Shown one piece after another: positions 35,501 through 47,500 of a stretch of DNA of 64,000 nt (position 1 is the first letter of the stretch; each line of letters begins with the position of its first letter). Under the pieces are notes generated by a model, which was not told the origin of the DNA, made no database searches, and worked only from the letters and a program-made list of their open reading frames with translations. Source of the stretch: Ariolimax columbianus (lineage: Eukaryota > Mollusca > Gastropoda > Stylommatophora > Arionidae); NCBI GenBank assembly GCA_036924085.1, contig JAVGWX010000008.1, positions 201,001-265,000 of the forward strand. The letters run 5' to 3'. Both the position numbers and the translations under genes were made by a program.

Positions 35501-38500
35501 ACCAACCACTGAAGGCTACATACAGGACGTGAGCCCAACAACACATGCCACCAACCACACATGCCACCAACCTCTGAAGGCTACATACAGCACGTCAACT
35601 CAACCACACATGCCACCAACCACACATGCCACCAGCCACACATGCCACCAACCACACATGCCACCAGCCCCTGAAGGCTACATTCAGCACATCAACCCAG
35701 CCACACATGCCACCAACCACACATGCCACCAACCCCTGAAGGCTACATACAGCACGTCAACCCAACCACACATGCCACCAACCCCTCCAACTCCACCACT
35801 ACACAGAAAAACTAGCACGACAATAAGCTGGACCTTTAGATCATTATTTCAGCTACAGGAACACAAGTAGTTAGCGCTGGCTATCTCTCCAGTCAAAGGG
35901 ACTGGGTTCAATCCATAGTTTAGACACACTGCAGTTAAAGGGAATGGGTTCAATCCATAGTTTAGACACACTGCAGTTAAAGGGAATGGGTTCAATCCAT
36001 AGTTTAGACACACTCCAGTCAAAGGGACTGGGTTCAATCCATAGTTTAGACACACTCCAGTCAAAGGGAATGGGTTCAATCCATAGTTTAGACACACTCC
36101 AGTCAAAGGGACTGGGTTCAATCCATAGTTTCGACACACTCCAGTCAAAGGGACTGGGTTTAATCCATAGTTTTGACACACTCCAGTCAAAGGGACTGGG
36201 TTCAATCCATAGTTTTAACACACTCCAGTCTATCCAGCTATAAATGGGTACCTTATGGAAGGCAAGGAGGAAGGGACCTTGCAACCCCAACACAACAAAA
36301 AAAATATCTAGCTCAATAAAGCTACCACATTTCATCCCAGACTGCAGTGTCTGCAATCTTACCTAATATACGTCGTTGGAGTTGTACATCTGCTGGACCT
36401 TTGGGTGTGGCTGGAGGTGAGTCACAAAAATGTGTACCCAGAACTGAAAATAGAGAATTAGGCATGACAGAAACATGGAAGACAACAATAATATTCAAAT
36501 ATAGAAAGACAATGAACTTTTTGTAAAGCTCAATACATTAACAATAAAATAGATTATACAAAACTAACAATAAAATAGATTACACAAAACTAACACCAGA
36601 ATAGATTACATAAAACTAACAATAAAATAGATTACACAAAACTAACAATAAAATAGATTACACAAAACTAACAATAAAATAGATTACACAAAACTAACAA
36701 TAAAATAGATTACATAAAACTAACAATAAAATAGATTACACAAAACTAACAATAAAATAGATTACACAAAACTAACAATAAAATAGATTACACAAAAATA
36801 ACAATAAAATAGATTACATAAAATTAACAATAAAATAGATTACACAAAACTAACAATAAAATAGATTACACAAAACTAACAATAAAATAGATTACACAAA
36901 ACTAACAATAAAATAGATTACACAAAACTAACAATAAAATAGATTACATAAAATTAACAATAAAATAAATTACACACAACTAACAATAAAATATATTACA
37001 CAAAACTAACACCAGAATAGATTACACAAAAATAACAATAAAATAGATTACACAAAACTAACAATAAAATAGGTTACACAATACTAACAATAAAATAGAT
37101 TACACAAAACTAACAATAAAATAGATTACATAAAATTAACAATAAAATAGATTACACAAAATTAACAATAAAATATGTTACACAAAAATAACAATAAAAT
37201 AGATTACACAAAACTAACAATAAAATAAATTACACACAACTAACAATACAATAGATTACACAAAACTGACACCAGAATAGATTACACAAAAATAACAATA
37301 AAATAGATTACACAAAACTAACAATAAAATAGATTTTACAAAACTAACAATAAAATAAATTACATAAAATTAACAATAAAATAGAATACACAAAATTAAC
37401 AATAAAATAGAATACACAAAACTAACAATAAAATAGATTACATAAAATTAACAATAAAATAGATTACACAAAATTAACAATAAAATATAATTCACAAAAC
37501 TAACAATAAAATAGATTACACAAAACTAACAATAAAATAAATTACACACAACTAACAATACAACAGATTACACAAAACTAACACCAGAATAGATTACACA
37601 AAACTAACAATAAAATAGATTACACAAAACTAACAATAAAATAGATTACACAAAACTAACAATAAAATAGATTACATAAAATTAACAATAAAATAGATTA
37701 CACAAAATTAACAATAAAATAGAATTCACAAAACTAACAATAAAATAGATTACATAAAAATAACAATAAAATAAATTACACACAACTAACAATAAAATAT
37801 ATTACACAAAACTAACACCAGAATAGATTACATAAAAATAACAATAAAATAGATTACACAAAACTAACAATAAAATAGATTACATAAAATTAACAATAAA
37901 ATAGATTACACAAAATTAACAATAAAATAGAATACACAAAACTAACAATAAAATAGATTACATAAAAATAACAATTAAATAAATTACACACAACTAACAA
38001 TAAAATATATTACACAAAACTAACACCAGAATAGATTACACAAAACTAACAATAAAATAGATTACACAAAACTAACAATAAAATAGGTTACACAATACTA
38101 ACAATAAAATAGATTACACAAAACTAACAATAAAATAGATTACATAAAATTAACAATAAAATAGATTACACAAAATTAACAATAAAATATATTACACAAA
38201 ACTAACACCAGAATAGATTACACAAAAATAACAATAAAATAGATTACACAAAACTAACAATAAAATAGATTACACAAAACTAACAATAAAATAAATTACA
38301 CACAACTAACAATACAATAGATTACACAAAACTGACACCAGAATAAATTACACAAAAATAACAATAAAATAGATTACACAAAATTAACAATAAAATAGAA
38401 TTCACAAAACTAACAATAAAATAGATTACATAAAAATAACAATAAAATAAATTACACACAACTAACAATAAAATATATTACACAAAAACTAACAACAGAA

Positions 38501-41500
38501 TAGATTATACAAAAATAACAATCAAATAGATTACACAAAACTAACAATAAAATAGATTACACAAAACTAACAATAAAATAGATTTCATAAAATTAACAAT
38601 AAAATAGATTACACAAAATTAACAATAAAATAGAATACACAAAACTAACAATAAAATAGATTACACAAAACTAATAATAAAATAAATTACACACAACTAA
38701 CAATAAAATAGATTACACAAAGCTAACAATAAAATAAATTACACACAACTAACAATAAAATAGATTACACAAAAATAACAATAAAATAGATTACACAAAA
38801 CTAACAATAAAATAGATTACATAAAAATCAAATAAATTACACAAAAATAACAATAAAATAGATTACACAAAACTAACAATAAAATAAATTACACAAAACT
38901 AACAATAAAATAGATTACATAAAAATAACAATAAAATAGATTACACAAAATTAAAAATAAAATAGAATACACAAAACTAACAATAAAATAGATTACACAA
39001 AACTAACAATAAAATAAATTACACACAACTAACAATAAAATAGATTACACAAAACTAACACCAGAATAGATTACACAAAAATAACAATAAAATAGATTTC
39101 ACAAAAACTAACACCAGAATAGATTACACAAAACAACAATAAAATAGATTACCCAAAACTAACACCAGATTAGATTACACAAAACAACAATGAAATTGAT
39201 TACACAAAACTAACACCAGAATAGATTACACAAAACAACAATAAAATAAATTACATAAAATTAACAATAGAATAGATTACATAAAACACACCAAAAATTG
39301 ATTATATTAACAAAATTAAGCTAACACCAAAATAGATTACATACAAATAAAAGTAACATAGATTACACAAAAAACTAACATCTTCTTCATTGTTCATCCT
39401 CAAACTCTCGCAACCAAGCCCTGAAAAGGGCTTTGCAAGTTGCAGTATGTTGTCCGGAGAACTATATGTGCTACATCGTAGTCTACAGTTGGGCTGTGAT
39501 ATTTGAACCTTTCGGCCTGACACGTCTGATTTCAGCAGGCATTTTTGGGTACCGGGTTAGCCTTCCCTCTTCAATCTCTTCTCTTTAGCTAGTCTATCCT
39601 TTTGCAGTCTGTTATTCAGGATCACCGCATACAATTGGAGAAGGGACTTAGCAGCTCTGTGCTGCTAGCACTGACGATAGCAGTGAGCTTTGGGTCACTG
39701 ACCACTACAGTTCATGCAATGATCAGGATATTAATCCCAAAGAAACAGTAAAATAGATTACATTAAGCCAACATTCAAATTATGCTCAAAGAAAACTAAA
39801 ATTCTTCAAACATTAGACAAAGAAAACTAACATATTCAAACATTTAACACACACATTTAACCATTACACCAGAAAACTAACACATTCAACCATTACACTA
39901 GAAAACTAACACATTCAACCATTACACCAGAAAACTAACACATTCAACCATTACACCAAGATAACTAACACATTCAACCATTACACCAGAAAACTAACAC
40001 ATTCAACCATTACACCAGAAAACTAACACATTCAACCATTACACCAGAAAACTAACACATTCAACCATTACACCAAGATAACTAACACATTCAACCATTA
40101 CACCAAGATAACTAACACACATTCAACCATTACACCAAGATAACTAACATGTTCAACCATAACACCAGAAAACTAACACATTCAACCATTACACCAGAAA
40201 ACTAACACATTCAACCATTACACCAAGATAACTAACACACATTCAACCATTATACTAAGATAACTAATACATTCAACCATAACACCAGAAAACTAACACA
40301 TTCAACCATTACACCAAGATAACTAACAAACATTCAACCATTACACCAAGATAACTAACACACATTCAACCATTACACCAAGATAACTAACACACATTCA
40401 AGCCCACCTTGTCTTTGTTCTCTCCTCATCTTCTCCAACCGTTCTTGCATACTAGGAGGTGTGTCTGGTACTGGGGAGTTTGCTCTTGACACAGCAGCAA
40501 ATAGCTTTATGTTGGTGAAGACAAGTTTGTAACAAGACAATCATTTATCACTAAAGAATAGTACACTGTTATAGGAGCCGCGTAGCGTGCTGACTTCGCA
40601 TCTGAGTGGTCTTGGGTTCATTCCCCAGTTGAGGCGGAAATGTTTTTTTCAGACCGCAACGGCTCCCGGGTCGACCCAGCCAGACCGCTGTACCCTTTTC
40701 CCGGTAATTTCCATAACTGCCGCTATATCGCTGGACCTAATTTGCGGAACTTTGGATAGTGCGTGAAAAAAATGCGTCAGAATCTAAAAATAACCGACCA
40801 ATCGTGGTCAAACCTCATGGTTAGTCATTGCAAATGTCTGCCCCTCATGTTTGAATTGATTTTGTGTGGTTTAACGTGAAAAAATTCGGAAAATTCACAA
40901 TGAAACGAGCGGCTGATGAACCAAGCACTTCAACAGGAAAGCAAAGTAAGTCTAGGCTTAAGACAGTCCAACAGGTGATCGATACTTTGGTTGATTCAGA
41001 CTGAGAAGTCAGAATTTCATCAAGAATACTTTTCCAGTTCAAGTGACACAGACAGTGAGAGCTCGAATGATGAGAAGAATCTTGAACCTTGTAGATCTAG
41101 AGCGATAGTAAGAGAAGGGGGGCGTGTCCCTCAAACAGCTGATGGGAGAGATCTAGGTGGTGATGAAGGTTGGACAAGGAATTTTGTATCACCAAATACA
41201 GATCTGAATTTCAATGAGGATGGAAAAGGCCCAGTGAACATTCCTGGATCTATCACAGAGGAGAGTGAACCGATTGACTTTTCATCCTTGTTTTTGGATG
41301 ATACTTTCTGGCAAAATTTGACAGAGAAAACCAACCTCCAGGCACACCATTTGCATATAGCAAAGCCCAACTCCTACAATGCCAAAAATTTCAAGGATGC
41401 CACAGTGGAAGAAATGAAGGCTTTTCTTGGACTGAGGATCTATATGGAATACTTATGTATAAAGCCCAGCTATCGGGATTATTGGACAAATGAGGGCTCT

Positions 41501-44500
41501 TCTTCTTCTTCTTCTGCGTACGCAGTCAGACAGTAACCATTATTTTTTCGAAAAAAGCGGCGGTCATCCTGAGGCTGTCGCCACTGCCATAGAGCTTGTC
41601 TTGCAGTTCCACTGGTAATGGCCACATCTGCTCTCTCTGATCCTCGTATGTCGGGCAGTTCTGCAGCAGATGTTCAGTGGTCATTTTACCAGTACCGCAC
41701 GGGCATTCGTCGGTACCACCTATCTTCAATTTGTTGAATAGGTAGTACCTCAGTCTATTGTGGTCAGTGCGAAGTCTGAAGACAACGACCTGCTCTCTTC
41801 TGTTCAACTGGTAATAGGCATCGTTTTTGGTGTAACCAGTATGTTCGGTTTCCCATTTGGTCATGTATCTGGCTTTGATAAGCCGTTTTGACTCTTCGTA
41901 CGTCATACTGGTATCTGTTTGTGGTAGTCTTGCACCTTCTTTTGCCAGTCTGTCTGCCTCCTCGTTGCCTTGGATGTTGCAGTGTGACGGAACCCACTGT
42001 ACCACTACCCTTTTTGGTGCGGACTGCTGGCACAGTTTGCAGAGTGCTGCTCTTAAGTCATTAAGCTCAGTGTTTTTCTGGCTTTATAGCGCTGTGACTA
42101 CGGCGAGAGCATCTGTCAGCAGGACTATATGGCTCTCATTTTCACTGTGTGTCACCATTTCTTCCACTGCCGACCTCAGTGCCTCTGCCTCCGCTCTGAA
42201 ATTGCTTGTGTACTTACCAGTAGCGAATGACAGTGTTATTTTTCTGCCATTTGGTAGGTTCAGGAATGCTCCTGCCCCTCCGTTCTGTGTTGTGTTTGTT
42301 ACAGAACCGTCGGTGTATGCATGGGTCCAGTCCATGTTTGGGTAGCTTTTCGTTATGAAGCTTAGGGTAGTATCTCTCCTTTCTTTTTCAGTCTGGCAGT
42401 TTTTGTTTGCAATACCTGGTATATTTTCTACCACCTCTGGAAATATATCCTGCCTCCAGGTAGGTTTTCGTACAGTAGTGATGGGTTTTGGTGTTGTTAG
42501 TGCGTTTATGGGATCTTCGTGCATCTTTGCTTTGGCTATTTCTGCAAAGTTTCTCCGCTTTAGTTTCCCATTTCCCAAATTGTTTAGTCTCTGGTGCATT
42601 GGATGGTCGGTCAGTCTTCGGAGTTTCTCTGACTGCAGCTGGGCTCTGCAGTCTCTTCTATCGGTCATGGATTGCAGTTTTGTAATCTTTTCAAGTTCTA
42701 CAATTGGCGTTGACTTCATGCCACCTGTTATAATTCTCATGGCTTGGTTTTGAAGTTTGTTAACTTTATCGAAGTTCGCCTTCGCTGCTGTTGTCCATGC
42801 CGCAATGCCATACTCGAGAACTGGTCTCACTCTTCCAGTGTACAGTTTCTTTAGTATGCCTTCGTCTGCTCCCCAGCTTGTGCCAGCAAGTTTCCTCATG
42901 ATTGCCATTCTTTCTCTGGCTTTCATTCGGTTTCTCTCAATCTGACTTTTCCATGTCATGCGCCGATCAAATGTGACTCCCAGATAGGTTGGGTTGTCGT
43001 TTGGCTGCAGGATTTTGCCCTTTAGACTTAATTTGGTACTTTGGGGTTTTAATGAAAGTGAGAATATTGTGCATGTGGTTTTCTCCTCGTTTATTTTGAC
43101 CAGCCATGAGTTCGCCCACTCTTCCAGCGATGTTAGGGCCGTCTGCATCCGATTTCTTGCTATGGTGAGATTCTTTTCAGAGGTCCACATAGCCAGATCA
43201 TCTGCAAACATTGAGCTATGGACTCTTCTTGGTATATTCTCTGTAATATCGTTTATATATACCAGGAAGAGTGTGGGTGACAATACTCCCCCTTGGGGTA
43301 CTCCCTGCTCGAGTGTCACCTTTTTGCTCATCTGCCCTTGTACTTGGACTCTGGCCGTTCTTTGTTTGAGGTAGTGGTTGATCCACTTGTACATCTTCCC
43401 ACAGACATCACTTCTTCTTAGCTTGACTCTAAGTCCATCTTTCCAGACTTTGTCAAATGCCTTTTCCAGATCCACCCAAACAGCTACTGTGTGTTTCTGT
43501 GCCTGGTAGGCATCTTCTATCTCCTGGCCTATGAGGATGACCTGGTCCTCAGTGGATCTGTGCTGTCTAAAGCCGGCTTGCTGTGGAATTAGTATTCGTT
43601 TTTCTTCCAGATGCCACATCAGTCTGGTGTTTATCATCCGTTCCATCAGCTTGCCGACACAGCTCAGTAGGATTATGGGCCTGTATCCATTTGGATCTGT
43701 TTTGTCCTTTCCTGTTTTTGGTACTGGTACCAGTATTGCGTCTTTCCATGCCTGTGGTACAATTCCCCTTTTCCAGCTTTGGTTCAGGACCGATAGCAGT
43801 TTCTTCTTCGCTGTTTGGCCCAGCCCCATCAGCATTTCGTTTGTTATCCCGTCTTTTCCGGGAGATTTCCTTTTCTTTAGTGTTCTCATAGCCTCTTCCA
43901 TTTCGCGCATTGTTAGTTTGGCCATCATGTGCTCTTCAGGAGCCGTATTCATGTTTTCGTGTCCCTTTAGCTCTTCGCTAATGTCTGTATGCTTATCTGC
44001 AGGGACCTCGATGTGGTTTGCTCTGGCATAGTGATCGACAAAGGCGTTTGCGGCTTTCTTACCTGTGATCAAGTTCTCGCCCTGCTTGATAGTAATTTGT
44101 TTATTTGACGGGGTTTCGTCGTTCATGGCTCTGACTAGCTTCCATAGCTTGTTCCCGTCTTTGTCCAGGTTTAGACTTTCCGTTTTATTTTTCCAGCTTT
44201 CTCTTGCTGTTTGCTTGAGAGTGTGTTTGTACTTCGCCGCGGCGGCTTTGAGGGCGATGTTTGCCTCCATGGATTTTTCTCGCTCTGCCATGTTCCTAGC
44301 ATTTGTTACTGCATCTTCCACTTTCTGCAACTCATCATTCCAGTAGGGCTTATAGTTTTTCCTAGCTCCTCTTGGGATGGTTTCAGTGGCGGCTTGCATT
44401 ATTGCCTTGCTTAGGCTCTCTACCATGGGCTTCATTTTGGTGTTTCGTGTGTTGATGGTTTCACACAGCCCATCTGTCAGGATTGCAAATCTGTCCCAGT

Positions 44501-47500
44501 CGGCTCGTTTGTAATTCCAAATGAGGGCTCTGACTTTGTTGGGTTTACTCCCGGATTTCAAAATGTTATGACTCGAGACAGATTCTTGGCACTTTGGAGT
44601 TTTTTACACATAATTGATGAAGAAGACACAGATATCGATAAAACAGATAGAATATATCAAGTTAGGCCAAAGCAACATTTGAGCCTAGATGAGGGGATGA
44701 TCCTGACAAAAAACCGCTTGGCCATCAAGCAGTACATCAAGGCTAAGCCCACAAAGTGGGGCATAAAGTCTTTCCTTCTCTGTGAAGCTGAGACTGGCTA
44801 TATTTTGAATGCAAAAAATCTACACTGGTGCTGCACCAATGCCTATAAAAGACTTGGGCGCGGTAGGAAATACAGACCTCATGTGCAATGGAAAATAAAT
44901 CTCATGTGCTTGTCATGGACCGGTTCTACAACTCTGTAACCCTTGCTAAATATGCACTGTCATAATTACACACAGGAATTGTGGGAACCCTGCATCAAAA
45001 CAGGAAGCAGTTTCCTAAGTCTCTGAAAAGTGTAAAATAATTTGCTAGGGGCGACAGTCGCTATCTATGTCAAGAAAGTGTAACATGTTTAGTTTGGCAG
45101 GATAGAAAGCCCATCACATTTTTTTCGAACTACCACGATCCAGCCCAAAATGTAGTAATAAACAGAAGAAATAAAGGTGGCAGTCTGCAAAAGAAATACA
45201 GATGCCACAGCTGGTGAAGGACTATAATAAATATATGGGTGGCTGTGACAAAAATGACCAGATCATCGTTCTCGTCGTCATTACCACTGGCCCTGGCGGC
45301 TTTTCATAAAATTTTGTATGTGGGCCAGTTATAACTCTTACATCTTGTATGCTTCAAAGCAGCAAGCTGCTTCAAAAAAGCCAGTTTATTTCACCAGATA
45401 TATTCAGAAACTGTGCCTGCAACTTGTTGGTGGATACAGGACATCAGCCCACCGACACTCACAAAAGTAACCCTGTCCTCAACGGATGACTCCAGGCAAT
45501 CATTTTCCAGAGACTCCCCCTGGGACATCATATCTGTGTTGTGTGCATGGAAAAGCACTCCAGGTACAACAAGCAAAATCCTGGAGTGTCTTACAAAGAC
45601 AATCCGTGCAAGAAGGTGAAGAGCAACATCTGGTGCTCACTTTGCAAAAGTACCTCTGTGTAAAACAAGGATTCCTGCTGGGTGGATTGGCACACAAAGG
45701 TGGAATATTGGCGCTAGATGAAAGGTAAACCTATTTTCTACAATGTCTCCAAGTTACATCTTATTCTAAGCACTTGTTTGCATGTAACTTAACATTTTTC
45801 TATATCATGTTGGTTTTTTCTCTTAAATGCTCAGGAGCCCAGGTATGGGGGACAGTTAGGTTCAGGGCCTCAGGTCTGGTAGGGTTAAATGGATACCAGT
45901 TCAGTCCGGGAAGTAAAAGCGGTGAGGGAGACGAGATGGCTACCGCCCTCATATAGCCGAGCCTTTGAAATGTGAGATCGCTAACATCTCACACCCCTAC
46001 GGCAGTAATGCTATGGGTTACTTTACTATACTTTTTACACTGTTATACAGAGTGGACTTCACTGCACTCTGGGATGACATATATAGACAGAGCTTGACAA
46101 AAGCACTCGTCTTTGACGAGTAAAAATGTTTGCTTGACGAATAAAATACATTTTTTTAAAATCCTTACAACATAACTCTATCACGATTATTAATGATATT
46201 ACGGTGCTAATAGATTGTACACAAGCCAGCTTATGATGATGAATCTAAATGGACCTCCTTTACCACAATTTAAACTTACTAAAGCCATCGATAAATGGTA
46301 CTACAGTGCTAAAACTACCAAGAATGTTCAAGGACACACACGCCATGTCTCTGACAGTAGTTCCTTTTTTGTCTTAAGAATAAATAGGCTAATACTGTGT
46401 AAGTAATAGCTGTCCATCGTTGTCGATGAGAACTGCCGACATCATCCTTGTCACAGATTTTGCTGTTGGGTGTGGGTGCGCATGTGGCTGAATAGGCCAA
46501 TGCGAGCACGAAAACATCTGCTACATATCGGGCACACGAGGTTTGTAGAAGGGGATGGTGTTCCCGCTGCTCGGGATTTCCGCGTCTCGCGTCTGCTCTG
46601 GGCTTTCACAACACAGTCGTCTTCACCGGCAGCTACACCCGATTTGACTGCGCTTCTCCAGTCAGATCTGTTTTGCGCAAGACATTCCCAGGTGTCGATG
46701 TCTATCTGGCAACTTTTTAGTGAGTCCTTCAGACCGTCTTTAAAACGTTTCTTTGGGCGCCCTCTCTCGCGCCATCCCTCTCTCAGCTCGCCGTAGAGAA
46801 GCTTCTTTGGGAGCCGCTCGTCTGACATACGGACGAGGTGTCCGGCCCATCCTAGTCGTGCTTTTTCTAGCAGTGCATGGATGCTGGGCATGTTAGCCCT
46901 CGAGAGAACCTCGATGTCAGTGACACGATCTTGCCATCAGATGTGGAATATTCGCCTCAGGCAACCTGTGTGGAAGTGGTTTAACCTCCTTGCATGTCCA
47001 GAGTATACAGTCCAGCTTTCGCAAGCGTATAGTAGGGTTGGAATGATGGTTGCACGGTAGACTTTGAGTTTGGTCTTGACGCTGATGCCACGACGTGCCC
47101 AGACCATCGAGCGCATTCTACCAAAGGCTGTGCTGGCCTTTGCTATTCTGCTTGCCACCTCATCGTCTAGGCTGACAGATCTCGACAGCGTGCTGCCCAG
47201 ATATGTGAATTTGTCTACGGCATTCAACGTCTGCCCGCTGACTGTAGTCTCTGGTTTTGTGTACAGCATGCCTGGTGCTGGTTGGTACATGACCTCTGTT
47301 TTTTGGCATTTATGGTCAGGCCAAAATTGTTGCATGCAGCAGAGAACTGGTCCATTCCAACCTGCATGTTCAGTTCTGAGTTGCTCATTAGAGCGCAGTC
47401 GTCAGCAAATACAAGTTCCCTGATTATGTCGCCAGCCACTTTGGTTTTGGCCTTCATTCTTCTGGAATTGAGTAATTTGCCATCTGTGCGGTACTTTATG

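Larger units (their letters stand above)
40900..45719 (+). pseudogene. piggyBac (PGBD-like) transposase, split and decayed
   Basis: The frame opens with ATG at 40900 (MKRAADEPSTSTGK) and changes near 41004. It continues SSSDTDSESSNDEK, an acidic stretch typical of the N-terminus, and ATVEEMKAFLGLRIYMEYL, then YRDYWTNEG. The retroelement interrupts here. At 44518 the same frame resumes: FVGFTPGFQNVMTRDRFLAL, HLSLDEGM (the conserved Asp of the DDD triad) and TKWGIKSFLLCEAETGY. Later pieces include DRFYNSVTLAKYAL, YNKYMGGCDKND (another conserved Asp region) and a Cys-rich end, CSLCKS..CWVDWHTKVEYW. About 25 residues between YQVRP and KQHLSLDEG are missing and several stops occur. The protein normally binds transposon ends and cuts at TTAA. 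Confidence 0.85.
40675..45884 (+). mobile_element. piggyBac-type DNA transposon
   Basis: The ends carry inverted repeats cccagccagacc (40675) and ggtctggtaggg (45873-45884), agreeing at 10 of 12 positions and starting CCC as in the piggyBac superfamily. TTAA, the family's target, follows the right end (45885-45888). The left flank reads tcga, a probable decayed TTAA. Without the nested 3-kb retroelement the length is about 2.2 kb, normal for piggyBac. It carries one transposase relic. Confidence 0.8.
40574..46036 (+). repeat. SINE split by a piggyBac insertion
   Basis: The head (40574-40670) repeats the SINE at 25775-26039: ggagccgcgtagcg, ttcattccccagttgaggcg, agaccgcaacggctccc. The tail resumes at 45889 (atggataccagttcagtcc, ggaagtaaaagc, cctttgaaatgtg) and ends before 46037. 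An 11-bp direct repeat acactgttata stands on both outer edges (40563-40573 and 46037-46047). It is thus one SINE insertion later opened by the DNA transposon. Confidence 0.85.
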
